A DNA stretch of 9,257 nucleotides from assembly GCA_964545245.1 (NCBI GenBank), contig CAZJFC010000065.1, positions 1 through 9,257 of the forward strand. The letters run 5' to 3'. A program made the translations under genes and the position numbers. Of this stretch, positions 7,673 through 9,257 are shown in pieces. The notes under the pieces were generated by a model. It saw only the letters and a list, made by a program, of their open reading frames with translations, searched no databases and was not told the origin of the DNA. The stretch comes from CAZJFC01 sp964545245 (GTDB lineage Bacteria; Pseudomonadota; Alphaproteobacteria; Rickettsiales; 21-14-0-20-44-7). Within the stretch, counting starts at the first letter, position 1. Every line of letters starts with the position of its first letter.

Positions 7673-8234
7673 GTGCGGCAAATGAGAGTTAAGGGGTTAT
7701 CGAAACGAAATGGAATATACCATTTCAGGGTTACGGTTCCAAAAGACCTGCGTTTGGTTATTGGTAAAAGAGAAATTCATAAATCACTAAATACGGAGAA
7801 TAACCGGACAGCTATAAGGCAATGTCTGGCTTTATCGGTATCAATCGAATCATGGTTTGGAGATTTAAGGGCTGGCAAAGGTAGTCCAGCACAGTCATGG
7901 GCTAAAATTGATTTTATTGAGCCTTTGCCAGAAGTTAAGCATACAAGCTTAAAACCCTCCGAATTATTGGATAAGTACCTGTAACCGCTATATGGTTAAA
8001 GTTGGTATATTTGAGCCAAAAAAAGGCCAGTCATACTATTCATTACGACATAATTTCAGAGATGCGCTTTCCAGTGCTGAGATTCAGGATAGCGTAATAA
8101 CCTCACTTATGGGGCATGAAGATGAGCGGGTGACATTCAATACCTATGGCAGGCAGATTGATTTATCCGTTTTACACAAGGCAATTTGCAAAATTGATTT
8201 TAATATGATTAATTGTATCAATGAGTACAGCTAA
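7673..8234 (+). pseudogene. Tyrosine integrase, broken by internal deletion and frameshift
   Basis: The site-specific recombinase that presumably inserted this element, no longer functional. The N-terminal part (7673-7984; the ATG at 7682 is the likelier start) carries a DUF6538-like opening, RNGIYHFRVTVPKDLR followed by IGKREIHKSLNT, and ends LLDKYL before a TAA. The C-terminal catalytic end resumes in another frame; the match can be read from about 7980 (NRYMVKVGIFEPKKG), with an ATG at 7992. It contains SLRH with the second catalytic Arg (codon 8046-8048), LMGHE, and the nucleophile in NTYGR. The core-binding domain and the first catalytic Arg are missing, roughly 200 residues if the parent had normal length. 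The HxxR box reads YSLR, so its His is replaced by Tyr. The loss of frame implies a deletion not divisible by three, joined near 7977-7985. Confidence 0.85.
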
Positions 8235-8391
8235 AATGAGAGTTCAAAGCAAATATATTTTTCTAAGCAAAGCCGCCAAAGAATTTAATTTAGAAGATGA
8301 TATTCTTCTGGCCTTAAAAGAGGGACAATTAAGCGGGATGATACTTCAACAAAATATAATACTTTTATTTTACAGCCTTTATTTGGGGTAA
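8221..8391 (+). CDS. Small hypothetical ORF, possibly a truncated excisionase-like gene
   Basis: An ATG at 8221 opens a 56-codon frame overlapping the integrase end by 14 bp, a coupling usual for genes directly following an integrase; a second ATG is at 8236. Residues about 12-40 (YIFLSKAAKEFNLEDDILL, then KEGQLSG) read like the start of a MerR/excisionase-type winged helix, with an L-S-x-A-A-K-E-F helix, a turn, a second helix and a G-x-L. The remainder is hydrophobic and ends where it runs into the 3' end of the opposing OLD fragment (8365-8391 overlap), suggesting truncation at a junction. There is no clear ribosome binding site. The product may not be made, and the family call is weak. 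Confidence 0.35.
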   Translation: MSTAKMRVQSKYIFLSKAAKEFNLEDDILLALKEGQLSGMILQQNIILLFYSLYLG

Positions 8392-8898
8392 TTTCCCTGA
8401 ATCCTGCTCGCCGAATACATCTTCTATAAGTGAAAACAATTTTCTAAAATTATCTAAAGTAAATTTGTTTAACTTAATGTCATTCGCACTATCATTAGAT
8501 ATCAAATTAAAGAATTTACGAGACAATAAGACTTTGTCGTAACCACTCGTTTTTTTCTTCTTGAGAAATGCTGAATTAAGAAGCTCTGCATCTTCATTAT
8601 TTTTATCTTCAAAATCGCTAATAATATATTTGTTAAAATCAGTTTTTGTGAACAAATCTTCTATACCGTACCCCTTATCAGGATGTATCTTTAGAATCAT
8701 ACCTTCTTCAATTAATAACTGCTCAGTCAATTCCTTTTTTGCCTGTTCACCAGCAGAATCATTGTCTAATAATACAACAAATTCAAACCCCCAGCCTAGC
8801 ATTAACGAAACGATTTGGGGTATTTTAGGAGCCCCGACGCAAGGAATAACCTCGCTAAAAGAGACACCTTCTTCTAAAGAGACTGGTAATCTCAACAC
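8365..8898 (-). pseudogene. OLD-family nuclease C-terminal TOPRIM fragment, 5'-truncated
   Basis: C-terminal fragment of an ATPase-TOPRIM (overcoming-lysogenisation-defect) nuclease, a family found in phage-defence systems. The visible part has IPCVGAPKIPQIVSLMLGWG followed by VVLLDNDSAGEQAKKEL, the TOPRIM D-x-D strand with its S-A-G continuation. After it comes an acidic and Lys-rich C-terminal helical region ending KLPQIKAVK. The preceding TOPRIM Glu strand (V-E-G type) and the whole ABC-type ATPase domain are absent. Reading upstream meets a stop at 8913-8911, and the only start is a GTG at 8898 without a Shine-Dalgarno. The family's full-length members are several times longer than these 177 residues. 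It lies antiparallel to the integrase. A primase-like TOPRIM protein is a less likely alternative. Confidence 0.7.
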
Positions 8899-9120
8899 AT
8901 TAGGAGGACATTAAACCATTGGCCAATTATTTATATAATTTTTTAAGCGCCTTTCTCTTTTCTTCCATTATCGTGGTTACCATAGAGAATTTTTAACACT
9001 ACAAAACTTTGAAATAGTATTGGAAAAATCAGAAACGGCCATACGTTGCTTTTATGGCTATTACCGCTATCTAAAAGCCATTTTCTAAAAAAGCATACCC
9101 CCCTTCAAATATCGCTGGTT

Positions 9121-9143
9121 TTTTGCTACACCTTTTGCTACAC
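9121..9143 (+). repeat. TTTTGCTACAC direct repeat, candidate integrase arm sites (right)
   Basis: Two perfect 11-bp copies at 9121-9131 and 9133-9143 are 12 bp apart, about one helical turn. They share TGCTAC with the left pair at 7650-7667 in the same orientation and with nearly the same spacing. Confidence 0.5.
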
Positions 9144-9217
9144 TTTAAAGGCAAAAAGGTTATAATTAGAAAGCTGACCTTTTAGTAAAAAGTCTAAGCA
9201 GTGCGCGGTTTTTTAAG

Positions 9218-9246
9218 CCTGACTCTGTTATGTGCAGCAAGTCAGG
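9218..9246. repeat. Inverted repeat adjoining the right attachment site
   Basis: CCTGACT (9218-9224) and AGTCAGG (9240-9246) are perfect inverted copies with 15 bases between them. The right arm overlaps the first two bases of the 13-bp attachment match. It could be part of the recombinase core region or a chance hairpin. Confidence 0.3.
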
Positions 9247-9257
9247 GTTCGAATCCC
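9245..9257 (+). repeat. Right attachment-site candidate (attR core)
   Basis: GGGTTCGAATCCC, identical to 7559-7571 in tRNA-Pro, forms the last 13 bases of the window. The upstream sequence shows no D-arm or anticodon stem, so it does not look like the T-arm of a complete second tRNA. The next bases beyond the window would decide: continuation as TCCGCTCCG then ACCA would prove the duplication. Confidence 0.5.

Larger units (their letters stand above)
7559..9257. mobile_element. Decayed tRNA-Pro integrative element (remnant)
   Basis: The segment lies between the T-arm of tRNA-Pro (7559-7571) and a 13-bp identical copy at the end of the window (9245-9257). It begins with an integrase gene reading away from the tRNA, the usual layout for tRNA-targeting islands. 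Its gene content is broken: an integrase lacking its middle, a short ORF that may be a truncated excisionase-like gene, and a 5'-truncated OLD-type nuclease. TGCTAC repeat pairs lie inside both ends, and the base composition is more AT-rich than the adhesin gene. The right boundary probably extends a little past the window, because a tRNA 3'-end duplication should continue toward CCA. The mobile origin is well supported by the integrase; the exact right end rests on a short match. Confidence 0.7.
8899..9257. other. AT-rich non-coding right end of the element
   Basis: About 360 bp with no credible gene on either strand. It holds the TTTTGCTACAC repeat pair (9121-9143), an AAAAGGT-N16-ACCTTTT inverted repeat (9154-9183), an inverted repeat touching the right attachment site (9218-9246), and the attachment-site copy itself. 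This density of small repeats fits an integrase-binding end region. Confidence 0.6.

Noticed and set aside
7499..7681. Minus-strand 60-codon frame across the tRNA
   Set aside because: It reads through the antisense of tRNA-Pro. The GFEPPTHWSQ-like translation is a known artefact of antisense tRNA sequence.
8561..8914. Plus-strand 117-codon frame opposite the OLD fragment
   Set aside because: Its Ser/Asn-rich translation has no recognisable motif, while the minus strand shows clear TOPRIM motifs.
9048..9078. GCTTTTA/TAAAAGC inverted repeat
   Set aside because: The arms are seven AT-rich bases with a 17-base loop and no following T run or other context, so chance is the simplest explanation.
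9181..9257. Possible second tRNA ending at the window edge
   Set aside because: Only a T-arm-like GGGTTCGAATCCC is visible. No D-arm, anticodon stem or acceptor 5' half can be folded from the preceding bases, so an attachment-site copy fits better, though the right flank is missing.

Overview
The window looks like chromosomal DNA of a moderately AT-rich proteobacterium, most probably an alphaproteobacterium. Four things point that way: a two-partner secretion pair, a metabolite:H+ symporter-type MFS carrier, a CCA-encoding tRNA-Pro, and a tyrosine integrase whose N-terminus resembles the DUF6538 type common in alphaproteobacterial islands. The genus cannot be named from the sequence, and the lineage is an inference.

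Left half (1-5527): a divergent two-partner secretion (TPS, type Vb) locus. The minus strand carries a very large filamentous-haemagglutinin-like exoprotein (TpsA). It starts at 3647, stays open for 1215 codons and runs off the left edge. It has a signal peptide, a haemagglutination/TPS domain with an NPNG motif, and from residue about 606 onward a regular beta-helix-type repeat region. That region is built of four alternating about 32-residue modules (B-C-D-A) forming a supermodule of 122-130 residues. The plus strand carries the matching outer-membrane transporter TpsB (3836-5527, TTG start), with two POTRA domains and a 16-stranded-type barrel. The 188-bp spacer between the two starts holds a 10-bp palindrome.

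Middle (5531-7441): a MauE/DoxX-like redox-associated membrane protein on the minus strand, convergent with tpsB, and divergent from it an intact MHS-family MFS transporter. Neither has an obvious functional link to the secretion system.

Right part (7508-9257): an intact tRNA-Pro(TGG) gene whose 3' end appears to be the insertion site of a small, decayed integrative element. A 13-bp piece of the T-arm recurs as the last bases of the window, about 1.69 kb away. Between the two copies lie a tyrosine integrase that lost its central part and changed frame, a short overlapping ORF that may be a truncated excisionase-like gene, and a 5'-truncated TOPRIM fragment of an OLD-family nuclease on the opposite strand. 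TGCTAC direct-repeat pairs sit just inside both ends and are candidate integrase arm sites. The element looks like the scar of a larger tRNA-targeting island that may once have carried a phage-defence-type OLD nuclease.

I see no CRISPR array, intact transposon or complete undescribed system. The most notable structures are the four-phase adhesin repeat and the compact tRNA-bounded element remnant.
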